This document shows, piece after piece, positions 32,547 to 44,500 of a stretch of 64,000 bases of DNA (position 1 is its first letter; every line of letters begins with the position of its first letter). The stretch is from Picochlorum sp. 'celeri'. Its lineage: Eukaryota; Chlorophyta; Trebouxiophyceae. The notes beneath the pieces are model-generated. The model had not been told where the DNA came from. It did not search any database and saw nothing but the letters and a program-made list of their open reading frames with translations. The position numbers and the translations under genes are program-made. The stretch covers positions 930,001 to 994,000 of the forward strand of contig JAACMV010000003.1 of the NCBI GenBank assembly GCA_010909725.1, read 5' to 3'.

Positions 32547-35500
32547 TATAGTGTTTCTGGTCACACATCGGAGCTAATTGTGCACGAACCCAGTGCCTTG
32601 GTGCCATCTACTGTAACTGCAGGTATTTGCTCGATTGTTTCGATTGCAGGTATTGTTCCTGGGGTTGATTTGAGCCATACCTCGTACAAAGGTAACGACA
32701 GGATCACACAGGTTCCTCTTGAGAGATGGGATATTGATCAACCGCCGACTGATAATTTCAAGGAATTGAATTTACCATTCGGATCATTCATCGAAGGGGC
32801 AGATCTCTTGGATGCAAAGGTATTCAACATTTCCCCTGCTGAGGCAGTCCTCATGGACCCGCAGCAAAGGCTTCTTTTGACATATTTTCTGCATTCGTGG
32901 AACGATTTTTTGATTGAGAGGGAGTTCACACGTCATACTGGGATTTTTGTGGGTGTTTCTCAATTGGATTACGCTAGAATTGCGTACGAGACAGGAAGTG
33001 CCCTCAACACATACTATGCAACAGGGGCACATCTCAGTGTGACTTCTGGAAGGATTTCGTACTCGTTTGGGCTTAAAGGGCCTGCTATGACTGTGGACAC
33101 AGCTTGCTCTTCCTCTCTTGTCAGCACACATTTGGCAGCAAACTCTCTGCAGGAAGGACTGTGCACAGTTTCTGCCAGTATGGGAACGAACTTAGCATTG
33201 GTTCACTCCTGGACAAGGGCTTGTCTTAGGGCTGGAATGCTCGCAGACGACAGTCGATGCAAAACTTTGGATGCTTCAGCAGGTGCGAAGGGAATTGAAA
33301 TTATTTACGCATCATAGGTCGTGTCACCAACATGCTTCAATGCTTTGTTTGCAGATGGCTATGTGCGGGCAGAGGCCGCCGTGTCCATGATACTTGAATC
33401 CAACCATGGAAAAGATAATGCGCAGACGGTGAAAGCATTTTTGGTGGGTACAGCAGTCAACCAGGATGGTCGGTCAAGTGCCCTTACTGCACCTAATGGC
33501 CCAAGCCAGCAAGATGTCATCAGGAGCTCCCTCCTTTCTGGTGGATTGGCGGCTGGGGACATCAAGCATTTGCAAATGCATGGCACTGGAACGCCTCTTG
33601 GCGATCCTATTGAACTGGGTGCTGCCACGGCTGTGCTGCTGAATGAGGCATCTGATCGGGTTTCGCCGTTGGAATTGACTTCTGCTAAATCATTCATGGG
33701 GCATGCAGAACCGGCTGCAGGTATCGTCGGACTCAGTAAACTTACTTTGATGATGTGCGATGTATCTATCGATCCATTCGTGTCGTTGAGAAATATGAAC
33801 CATCATGTCAGCGCAACGCTTGAGTCAAGAGGGCAAACACCTGCATTTGGCCCTCGCCAGGTCATGCCAACCGGTTCGAATCGCGCCTCTGCTTTCGGGG
33901 GAGTCAGTGCTTTTGCATTTCAAGGTACCAATGCCCACGCAATGATACAAAACCAAGTTTGCACTGGGCTCAAACGCTTGGAAGATACCGTGGATCTTGA
34001 ATTCTCCAGGTATTGGGTTCTCCCCTCTCCAAGTCCCTTCTTGCATAATTTTGCAGGGCTCACGAGGAAATCTGGATCTGCTAGACTTGAAGGCACGCTA
34101 GCAGCGCAAAGATTAAATCACTTAAATGATCACGTCGTTCTAGGACGGACTCTATTGCCTGCAACTGCAATGCTCGAGATTTTGCTCGCTACTGGCTTCA
34201 GCATGGTCGATGGGGAAGGAAACCTGCATGTCCAAGATGTGACGATCATTGCACCGTTGGTCAGCACGTTGATCGAATCACAAAAGATTCCGGAACTCGT
34301 TATGCAAGTGGATCTATTGAATGGGAACTGCACCCTTGAAAGCAGATCAGGATCTGCCTTAACTTCACATGCAGCTGGCAATTACACCAAAGAGATGGAG
34401 ATGAGCTCCATACATTCTCCAAAGGCGGCGTTATTGAGGAGTTTTAATGCATTCAATACGAATGAAATTGCTGAATCAGGTCCAGTCGGGTGTGTACGTA
34501 TGCCCAGTGGCGTTGAAGTTGATTCATATAGAGTTCCACCCTCTGTAGCTGATGCCTGCCTGCATTTGGGGGTATCAGTCCCCAATTGTCCAGCTAAAGT
34601 CCCTGTCAAGGTTGAGCGTTTTGGATTAGGAGCTAAAATAAACAACTCTACGTATTGTTTTGCATTCACGACCTCAAAATACATAGTTCCAGCATCAGAC
34701 TTTGACACATCTTCATTTTCGATCTCAGGAAATGAGCAACTTGGGCCCTCTACCTATATTCAGAACATTGAAACAAAGCTCATGGGTAAAACAGGTAGAA
34801 CGGTCAAGCCTGCGCCTTTAGCGGACTATCTTTATGAACTCGAGTATCACCAAATCTGTGAACCAGCACAGCAGGAATATCAGTCCTCAGTGCCCAGCAA
34901 TCCTGTGGTTGTCCTGGGAGATGAAGATGGTAGCCAATCCAAATTCTCTATCTGTGCTAGTGAGGAAATCCCGTATTTGGGTTGTGCTTCCATGCTTTCA
35001 GTGATTCAGGGTATTGATCAAAACGGGGTGAAAAGCATGCATGCATGCATGATGGACAGTGTTAATGTATCATCTGTTTCTCCTGGCCAGGGAGATAAGA
35101 ATCCTGAAGCAGCTATTGAGGGACTCTTGCGAGTGTTTGCCTCAGAAAGGAGAGGATCAAAACAAAGTCTGACCAGTACACATGAAAATGATGCTCGCAT
35201 GCCCATGCTGCAGAGTGGGAAGCAGGCCTCCCTTAAGCTCTGGCAAAACTCACTAAGCCAACCAATGCTTTTGAGAAGCAGAGCCCTCATGCCATCACAA
35301 GATTTGGTGCAGCTTCGTTCAAATCCACGAGGATCTCTCAATAACCTCGCCTGCCAAGCTTTTGAACAAACAAAGATCCGTCCAAATGACGTATCCATTT
35401 CAGTGAAAGCTGTTGGAATCAATTTCAGAGATGTCTTGAACGTGCTAGGTATGTATCCAGGGGACCCAGGACCTCCTGGAAGCGACTGTGCTGGTGTTGT

Positions 35501-38500
35501 TTTGGAAACTGGAGATAATGCTGCTCATCTCAAGAGAGGGGATGCGGTGTTTGGTTTGGCGCATGGTTGTCTGGGAACAGCTGTCGCAGGGCCAGCTGCA
35601 ATGGTTGTCCAAATGCCCTCGAATCTTTCTTTTGTCGAGGCAGCCACTATACCAACTGTTTTCACAACAGTTCACATCTCGTTTGATGCTAGCGCAAATC
35701 TGCAGAAAGGTGAAAAAGTTTTGATTCACGCATCTGCTGGTGGTGTTGGCCTTGCTGGTGTACAGATTGCAAATTCAATGGGAGCTGAAGTTATCAGTAC
35801 TGCCGGTGGACCAGGAAAGCGAAGTCTTCTCCATAATCTGGGAGTCAAACACGTTCTTGGATCACGAGATACAAACTTTGCAGAGGATATTTGCATGCTA
35901 GGTGGTGCTGACGTTGTTCTGAATAGTCTTACTTCCAGTGGAATGATAGGAGCATCTGTCGCATCCCTGAACCGTGGAGGAAGGTTCGTCGAAATCAGTA
36001 AAAGGGATATCTGGAGTACCTCGAGATTCCAGCAGGAAAGAGGAGATATAAACTATGCACTGCTCGCTGTAGATTTCCTGCCACCATCAGTCCTTAATTC
36101 CACACTACAAAAGATTGCAAATGAGTTGGCTACTGGCCAGATCAAGCCACTCCGGCAGATAAGCCATCCAATGGGATCCGTTGCGAATGCAATGCGTCAA
36201 CTTTCCCAAGCTACTCATGTTGGCAAAGTTGTGACAACAGTGGATACTTTGGGGGATAGGGATGGATTTGGTCAAAATCCAACTCTCACTATATCTGGTG
36301 GTGTTGGTGGTCTTGGAGTCATGTTGACCGATTGGATCAGCAGAAGATACACCAATTGTGCAATTAATCTCCTTGGTAGATCTGGTAAAGTTCAGGTATC
36401 TTCTATATGGAAACAGCTGATGGATTCTGGGGCGAAAATCATGGTTGCCCTGGTTGACACAAGCAGTGCAGAGGATATTGAAGCCCTGCTTCAGAACACC
36501 CCCGCTGTGAATTCTGTGCATGCCAGCGGTATATTAAGAGATTCATTGCTGGAAAAGCAGACTCTTACATCATTTAAGCAGGTCTTTGCACCCAAGACTG
36601 CCATTCTTCAGGGAAACTTTGCTGCATTGCCGATAGAGAATCTTACACTTTTCTCCTCTGTTGCCAGCCTTCTGGGGGGCGCTGGACAAGGTAATTATGC
36701 AGCTGCGAATTCCTGTCTCGATAGTTCAGCGCTGGCTGCTCAAAATATGGGATTCAATGTGAAAGCGATTCAATGGGGAGCTTGGGCTTCATCAGGAATG
36801 GCATCTGAATCTGTTCTGAAGCGCCTTAACAGGATCGGCCAGGGCTTGATAACTGCTGAGCAAGGGCTGTCGGCAATGAGGTCCATCCTGTCATTGTCAA
36901 TGAATCATCCAAGACCAGTGCTTACAGTCAATGGATTTGATTGGAAAACCTATCTGACGAATTTTGAGCATCCTGGTATTTTCTCCGAGTTTTATGACAA
37001 GGGTGAGTCATTGTTGACTGGTATTTTGCTGCAACCACTTTTCTGAATTTGTTTGTTTGCGATTTTGTAGGCACTCAAGAGGTAAAAGGCACAAAGTCCT
37101 CCGGAGCAAGGCTGTCATCAGCCAAGAAAAAGGAGAAAATGTCTATTGAGGTTGTTCTTGCATCTGTCCATGATGCAGTAATACAAGTTGTTGGGTCGGA
37201 TGTGGACACCGATGAGCCCCTCATGTCAGCCGGACTGGATTCCCTTGGCTCTGTTGAATTTGCGAATGTGTTGGCGCAAAAATTCAGCTTGCAGATGCCA
37301 GCAACTCTTGTGTTTGACTACCCATCTGTCAGGTCTATTGCAGAATTTTTGATGGATCAAGTGCCTAACACAGAAGATGATTCATCTGAAGAAGACCTTG
37401 TGGAGGAACAAAGTGCACCCATCCAGGTATCAGCAATATCGACGCAGAGCGCACGTCCAGCAATTTTTGTCAGGTCAGTAAATGTTCAAGCATATCAAAA
37501 AGCCAGTGCGAGGCCGCATAATACGCCAATCAAACAAACTGGAGGACTGGTTGATTTCATCAAACCTATTCCTTTGGGGAGATGGGACGTTGAATATGCT
37601 GATGGGTCATTAGGGGATAGCACTAACCTTTCCGCCCAATTTGGAGCATTTATGCACGGAATAGAGCAATTTGATGCGGCTGGATATTCAATAAGCCATC
37701 CAGAGGCGGTTGCAATGGATCCCCAGCACAGGATAATACTTGAAATGTCTGGTCAGATCCTATATACTTGCGCAGAAGACATTAGTGCCTCCTCAACCGG
37801 TGTCTTTGTGGGTATATCTTGGACTGAATACTCTTTATTGTGCCGCACCTTTCTATCAACATCAGCCTACACAGCGCAGGGTGCAGTACTGAGTGTCTGT
37901 CCAGGACGAGTTTCATACCATTTCGGTTTGAAAGGTCCCTCTGTAGCTATGGATACTGCTTGCTCTTCGAGTTTGGTAGCCACATCTGCTGCTCATGAAT
38001 ACGTGAACAAGAGTTTGTCAGGGTCCCTTGTGTCAGGGATCAACATGATGCTGAGGCCGGAGACAACTCAGATGTTTAAAAAAGCTGGCATGCTTTCTGC
38101 TGATGGCAGATGCAAAGCATTTGATGACAAGGCAGACGGATATGTTCGTTCTGAAGCATGTGTATCCCTCTTGCTGTCATGCAATAACTCGGATGACCCA
38201 AAATCGGCTGTGCTCCTCCGAGGGGCGGCTGTCAATCAAGACGGCAGGTCTAGTTCACTGACAGCTCCGAATGGTCCAAGTCAACAAGCAGTTGTTAAAG
38301 ACGCCCTTTCTATGTCAGATTTGTCCGCTAGTCAAGTCGATGGCTTGCAGACGCACGGCACAGGGACTGGATTGGGAGATCCAATTGAGATTGGTGCAGC
38401 AAGTGCTTGCTTCAATATTGGGAAGAAAGGCAGATCTTCTTTCACCTTTTTTGCCAGCAAAACATCTGTTGGACATTCAGAGCCAGCATCAGGTCTAGTA

Positions 38501-41500
38501 GGACTTTCTTTCCTTTACCAAGCTATTGAAAACGGCTTTAAAGAGCCCATACTGCATTTGACGTCACTCAATCACTACTTGGACAATGTATTTCAAGGGG
38601 GAATTGCTGTTCCCAGGGAAGAAGGGACTGGATTGCTGGGTGAGCAGCAATGGGGAGTTAGTGCGTTCGCATTTCAGGGTACAAATGCCCATGCAGTGCT
38701 TTCTCGCGTGGAAGGCCTAGGATCTTCTGCTTATTTCCGAGAACGTCCTCTATATGGCTCCCGTATCTGGTACAGCAATCCAATCCATCCGTTGGTCATG
38801 TCTACTGTACCAGCATCTTCTAACCAGGTCGCATTTCATATGGACTTGAATTATGCCAGAAATTCATTCTTCTTCGATCATAAAGTTTTGGATCAGATTC
38901 TATTTCCCGGAGCGGGATTCCTTGAGTTCTCTTCAGGAGCCATGGCTGCATTGGGAAGTGGAGAGTATGTCATTACCAAGATTGCAATCATGCGGCCTTG
39001 TGCGCTTAATAAAGACAATAGGGGCTCTCTCACACTTTCCTTGGATACCTTTAGTGGGAAGATTCACATAAACTCGGCCCAAAAGGATAATATGCACATG
39101 CATGGAAGCATTGATAGGATAGCGGATCTATCTGACATATCTGAGTGCAATAAGAGTCCTGATCATTTCTCAGTATTTTTCGGCAGCTCTTTCTTCCGCA
39201 ATGGAGCTGTCATTGGAGATATTTGCGATCGTCTCAAGTCTGACTTTAAGTATTCAGGTATCGATCCATCTATCATTGATTCATCTTTTCATCTTGGGGC
39301 TGTCCAACCAGACACATCAGCGAAATTTGAGCTCAAAGTCCCATCATCTGTATCAGCTTTCAGAAGTAAGAACTGCGGAATTGCTTCGGAAATTCATGGC
39401 TCAAGCCTTTTGCTCGACGAATCATCCAAGCATCAGACACACAATTACTGCATGATTGCAAGGGGGCACGTTTCCAGTCATGTATACGAAATGGTAGCCA
39501 AATCTTTCGCAGGAAAAGAAACGATCAATGCAACGAAACAGGCCGAGATATTCCCAGAGTATGGTTTAGTATGGGAGGCAAGCGCTTGCTCAAATAGTGC
39601 TGCTGCTGCCACTGGAATTCCAAAGTTTGGTTTCAAAGGCCAAACTCCTTCTCGGGTGTGTAGTTTGGCTGTGGAGATAATGCAGTCCAGCAGTACCGAT
39701 TGCTCTGTCACAACTTCTCAGAATGCACTAAATGGAGCGGAAATTGGAAGATCCAGTGGACCCAGCAGTATGCTGTATGGACTTGTCAAATCAATGAGCA
39801 TGGAAGACAAGTCCCGTAAGTTTTCGACAGAGATGCTCCCAGTGGATCGCTCATCTATAGTTTTCGGTGCCAAAACCAAGGGAGAGTCAGCATTTGGTCA
39901 TATTAAAAAGGCTGGCGTGGCTTTCAAGCCGCAGTTGAACGTCATTTCATCAGAGAAGGAAATGGAAAGTCTAGATGCTCATCATCTGATGCCTGTTCCC
40001 CGTGGTGCTTTGAATAACCTGAAAGCCCTGCCTGTCAGTACTGCAGCTACCAAGGGGACTGTGGTGGTTGAAGTGCGCGCCGTGGGCATCAACTTCCGTG
40101 ACGTTCTGAATGTCCTGGGGATGTATCCTGGAGACCCTGGTCCCCCTGGAGGTGATTGCTCAGGTGTGGTGGTTTCCTGTGGGCAAGGCGTTGACTCGCT
40201 TCAGCCAGGAGATGCTGTGTTTGGGCTGGCTGGTGGAAGCCTTGGTTCTCACGTCCACGTGTCCGCCCCACGCATGGCCCCGATGCCTCCCAACCTTTCA
40301 TTTGAGGCAGCTGCGACTTGCCCAACTGTGTTCATCACTGTAGACGCGGCCTTCCGCCAGGCTGCGGGCTGCCAGCCTGGTGAACGGGCTCTGGTGCACG
40401 GTGCTGCGGGAGGAGTTGGCCTCGCTGCCATCCAGCAAGTGGCTGCTCTTGGAGGGGTTGTTGTGGCGACTGCTGGTGGTCCTAACAAGCGCTCGTTGGT
40501 GCGCGGCATGGGGGTTTGCCACGCGTTTGGCTCTCGCGACACCCAGTTTGTGTCTGAGGTGGCGGAGCTCGGGGGCGTTGACATTGTTCTGAACAGCTTG
40601 ACGTCCAGCGGGATGGTTTCTGGATCTCTTTCTGTGCTTCGTCCAGGAGGCCGCTTCATTGAGATCAGCAAGCGTGACATTTGGAGTGGCTCCCGTGTGT
40701 GCCAGGAGCGTCCTGACGTTGGGTACACCCTGGTGGCGGTAGATTTCCTCCCAGATATGGCTGTGCAGGCAGCCCTCGTACGCCTCGGAGGACTGCTGTC
40801 GGATGGCGTTGTGAATCCTCTGCCTCAAGTCACCCATCGTCTGCACGACGTGCAGGCTGCCCTGCGTCAAATGTCTCAGGCTCGTCATGTGGGCAAAATT
40901 GTGACGAATAGACCCGAGTCACAGGTACCCCCCTGCCCTGAAAAGAGCGGTGCCATGCTTGTGACTGGCGGCCTGGGCACCCTGGGGTCGTTGACTGCTT
41001 GCTGGCTCTTGAAATCAGGCCAAGTAAGCGTCGTTGCAACCGGGCGAACCGGACGCCTCAGATCTTGGAATGATCTTTCTGATCTCATTGCTGGCGGCAA
41101 CAATCATCCAGTAACGCTTGTGACTGCAGATGCATCGATGCAGGAGGATGGAGCGAGCCTGTGTTCAGAGCGTGCTCTGTCCGGCCTTTTCCATGCGAGT
41201 GGAGTTTTGGTGGACGCGACACTCGCAAATCAGAGTATTTCTGGCATCCGAAAGGTGTTTGCACCCAAGGTCATGGCCATGGAACACCTCGCGTCACACC
41301 TTGGCTTACACCCAGAAGGAGTAAGTGTGCTATTCTCTTCAGTAGCCTCTCTGCTGGGCTCGCCAGGTCAGGCTAATTACTCTGTTGCAAACTCTTGGCT
41401 GGACTCAAAGTCTTGCAAGATTTCCGCGATGGGGCATAGTTGTGTGAGCGTACAATGGGGCGCTTGGTCTGGCAGTGGAATGGCAGCAGGTGATGCTGCT

Positions 41501-44500
41501 ATTAAACGAGCAGTTGAGAGGCAAAACATGAAGATGATCTCTCCAAGAGCTGGGATAGTTGCCTTGAGAAAAGCTGTTTCATCTTTAAATGATCCTATCA
41601 AAGCATTGGTTCCTTTCGATTTGAACAAAATGAAAATTCAGGCTACAGAAGGGCGAAGTGTTCCTCCTGTGTTTAATGCACTCCTAGGACCCATCACCAT
41701 CAAATCAAGTGCATCGTCTAGGATTAAAGTGGATTCAACTAAACAAGTTAAAATCGCATCGAGCCAGGAAAGCATGAAACAAATTGTACGCGAAATTTTG
41801 CAAGATGTTCTCAGCGCAGAGGTTGGTGATGACGATCCCCTGATGGCCTCAGGATTGGACTCTTTGGCATCAGTTGAGTTCAAGAATGCATTAGAGGCGA
41901 AACTTGCGGTCCAGCTTCCATCAACTTTGATCTTCGATTACCCCAATATTTCATCCATCTCAAAATTCATTGCTTCATCTTCTCGGCAATCTGCCGCTCC
42001 AAATGCTCTATCAGAGGACTACTTCGTTGGGGAAATTGGGAAGTGTGTTATGGAGATTCTAGGGGCTGATATCAACCCTAGCGATCCATTGATGGCCGCA
42101 GGATTGGACTCTCTTGGGGCCGTTGAGTTACAGAATAGCCTACAGCGAATGCTGAATGTTGAGCTTCCTTCCACGTTTGTCTTTGATTATCCAACAGTCC
42201 AGGCAATGTCTGCATATGTTGCCAAGCACGTGGAGCCAACTCGGGCAGCCTCAGAAGAAGAGCCAGTCTTTTCAGATACTTTAGTTCGTGGTAGCAATCT
42301 TTCGAGAGGAATGAATCTAAAAGTCGTTTCGATGTCATCCAAAGTACCAGGTCTGAATCCACGTGGACTGTACCTAGCAGAGGATGCGGCTGGAATAGTC
42401 CCCCTATGCAGATGGGATCTTTCTCATGAGGAACTGGTTCTTGGCACTGCACCAATCAGGTTTTCTATGTTTTTGGATAATATAGATGCATTCGACACTG
42501 AGCTGTTCAGCCTTTCGAAGAATGAAGCCTCGATTATTGATCCTCAACACCGTAACCTTCTGGAATGTGCATTTGAATCCCTTGCTAACATGGACTCGCT
42601 TTCTGACATGGTGTCTTCAGGAGTGTTTGTCGGAATTGCATCGACAGAGTATCGAAAAGTTGTCCATGATCACATCAATGGTTACTCTCCTCTTTCTGCA
42701 ACAGGAACACTATCAATAAGTGTTGCAGCTGGGAGAGTGTCCTTCACATTTGGATTCCAAGGTCCTGCAGTGCCAGTAGAAACTGCTTGCTCTTCTTCAC
42801 TTGTCGCTCTGCATACATCTGCGAACAGTATCAATCTTGGACAGTGTATAAACGCATTGAGTGGTGGTGTGAACATGTTACTCACACCAAGTACCACTGC
42901 CATGTTCCAGAAGGCAGGTATGCTCGCACCTGATGGCAGATGCAAGACCTTATCTTCTGCTGCCAATGGTTATGTCAGAGCAGATTCCTACGGCATGATG
43001 TTTATTACCTCAATGGATGTACAACAATATTCGATGGCGATTTGTGGTACTGCGGTGAATCAAGATGGTAGATCGTCATCTTTGACTGCTCCAAATGGCC
43101 CAGCTCAGCAGAGTGTTATCCGAGCTGCGTTGAAACAAGATGCTCTGTCACCTGATGATATCGGAATAATGCAAATGCATGGAACTGGCACTCCTCTGGG
43201 AGACCCCATCGAAGTTGGGGCTATATCTGGGGTAATTGGGCAGGCAAGATCCATGCCAGTCAGCCTGACTGCATCGAAGTCATGGGCTGGTCATTCAGAA
43301 GCAGGAGCTGGTGTCGTAGGACTCCAACATGCCTCTCACATGGTATCAGAATCACTTCTGATCGAAGTATTGCATCTGAGAAACCTAAACAAATACCTTT
43401 CAAATGCGGGATCGTGTTGGTCAGCAGCAAGACAGAAGTCACCAAGTGTTGAGGAAGGTACATCAAGTGTCGCTGGAATTAGTGCTTTTGCATTCCAAGG
43501 AACAAACGCTCACAGTCTAGTGAAGCAGGGGAGTGTGATTGACTCTCCTGTCAACCCGGATGTTCCTTGGCATCACTCCATTTGCTGGACAGCAGGACCT
43601 GTGCATTCGTCACTTTCTTCTGCCTCCTCTGAAAGCGATTCCTTGCGATTCGAAGCGCATTTGCTTCGGGGGAAAAGAGGAGCGTATCTCACGGACCATA
43701 AGGTGATGAATAGAATTCTGGTTCCAGGTGCAGCATTTATGGAGCTTGCTGCTGCTGTTGGAAACATGGGAAGTAGAGATAGAGCATCAGCCATTCTCCT
43801 CCAAAGTGCCATCATACCTTCGCCATTCCAGCTGGATGCCCAGCAGTCTGGATCGGATTTGTTGTCTATTTATCTAAAACGGACTGATGGAGCGATTTCT
43901 CTGGGTCAGAATGGCACTCTTTGCTTACAAGGTGTCCTTGGACCCCTGGTAACTTCTCCATGTCTTGATGAGATGCACCAACGGGAAGACTCCTCAACAC
44001 GCATATTGATGCGTAATGATACCAATAACGAACTCCATAGCTGCATTGGAAGCATCTCAAATGGAAAGTTCCACGAAGCATCTGATGTGAACATGTCTCC
44101 AGCGCAGATAGACTGCTGTCTGCAATTGGGTGCTATACCAAGCAGTGATCGGGGCATGGGAATGCAGGTCCCTACAGGAGTTGGCTGCTTCATCGGCAGA
44201 TCAAGTGTCCCAAATCAGGTAACAGGAACTTGCTTAGAGAAGTCCAGGTCACGCATGCAGTCATATCTGGACTATTACATCTTCCCAGGAGAGTGTAATT
44301 GTCAGTCAATTCAGGATCTGTTGGCAAAGCCTCTAGTTGCGCCTTCAAAAAGCTCTCCAAAGGCAGCCACGCAGAGTACATCATTCAAGTATCAAATAGA
44401 TTGGCTGGTTGACCAACCAGCGCCAGGAGCCCATCCTGACCAAGTCAATGATGTGAAAGTTACATTGAAAGAAGGACTCCCAGCAAACTTGTGCTCGACA

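Noticed and set aside
33315..33317. In-frame TAG inside KS1, read as a broken PKS gene
   Set aside because: It lies in a 72-base intron with GT-AG ends; splicing restores DASAD-GYVRAE exactly.
37044..37046. Stop codon splitting the PKS into two genes at 37 kb
   Set aside because: The stop is inside intron 37003-37070; joining gives a continuous linker and ACP3.
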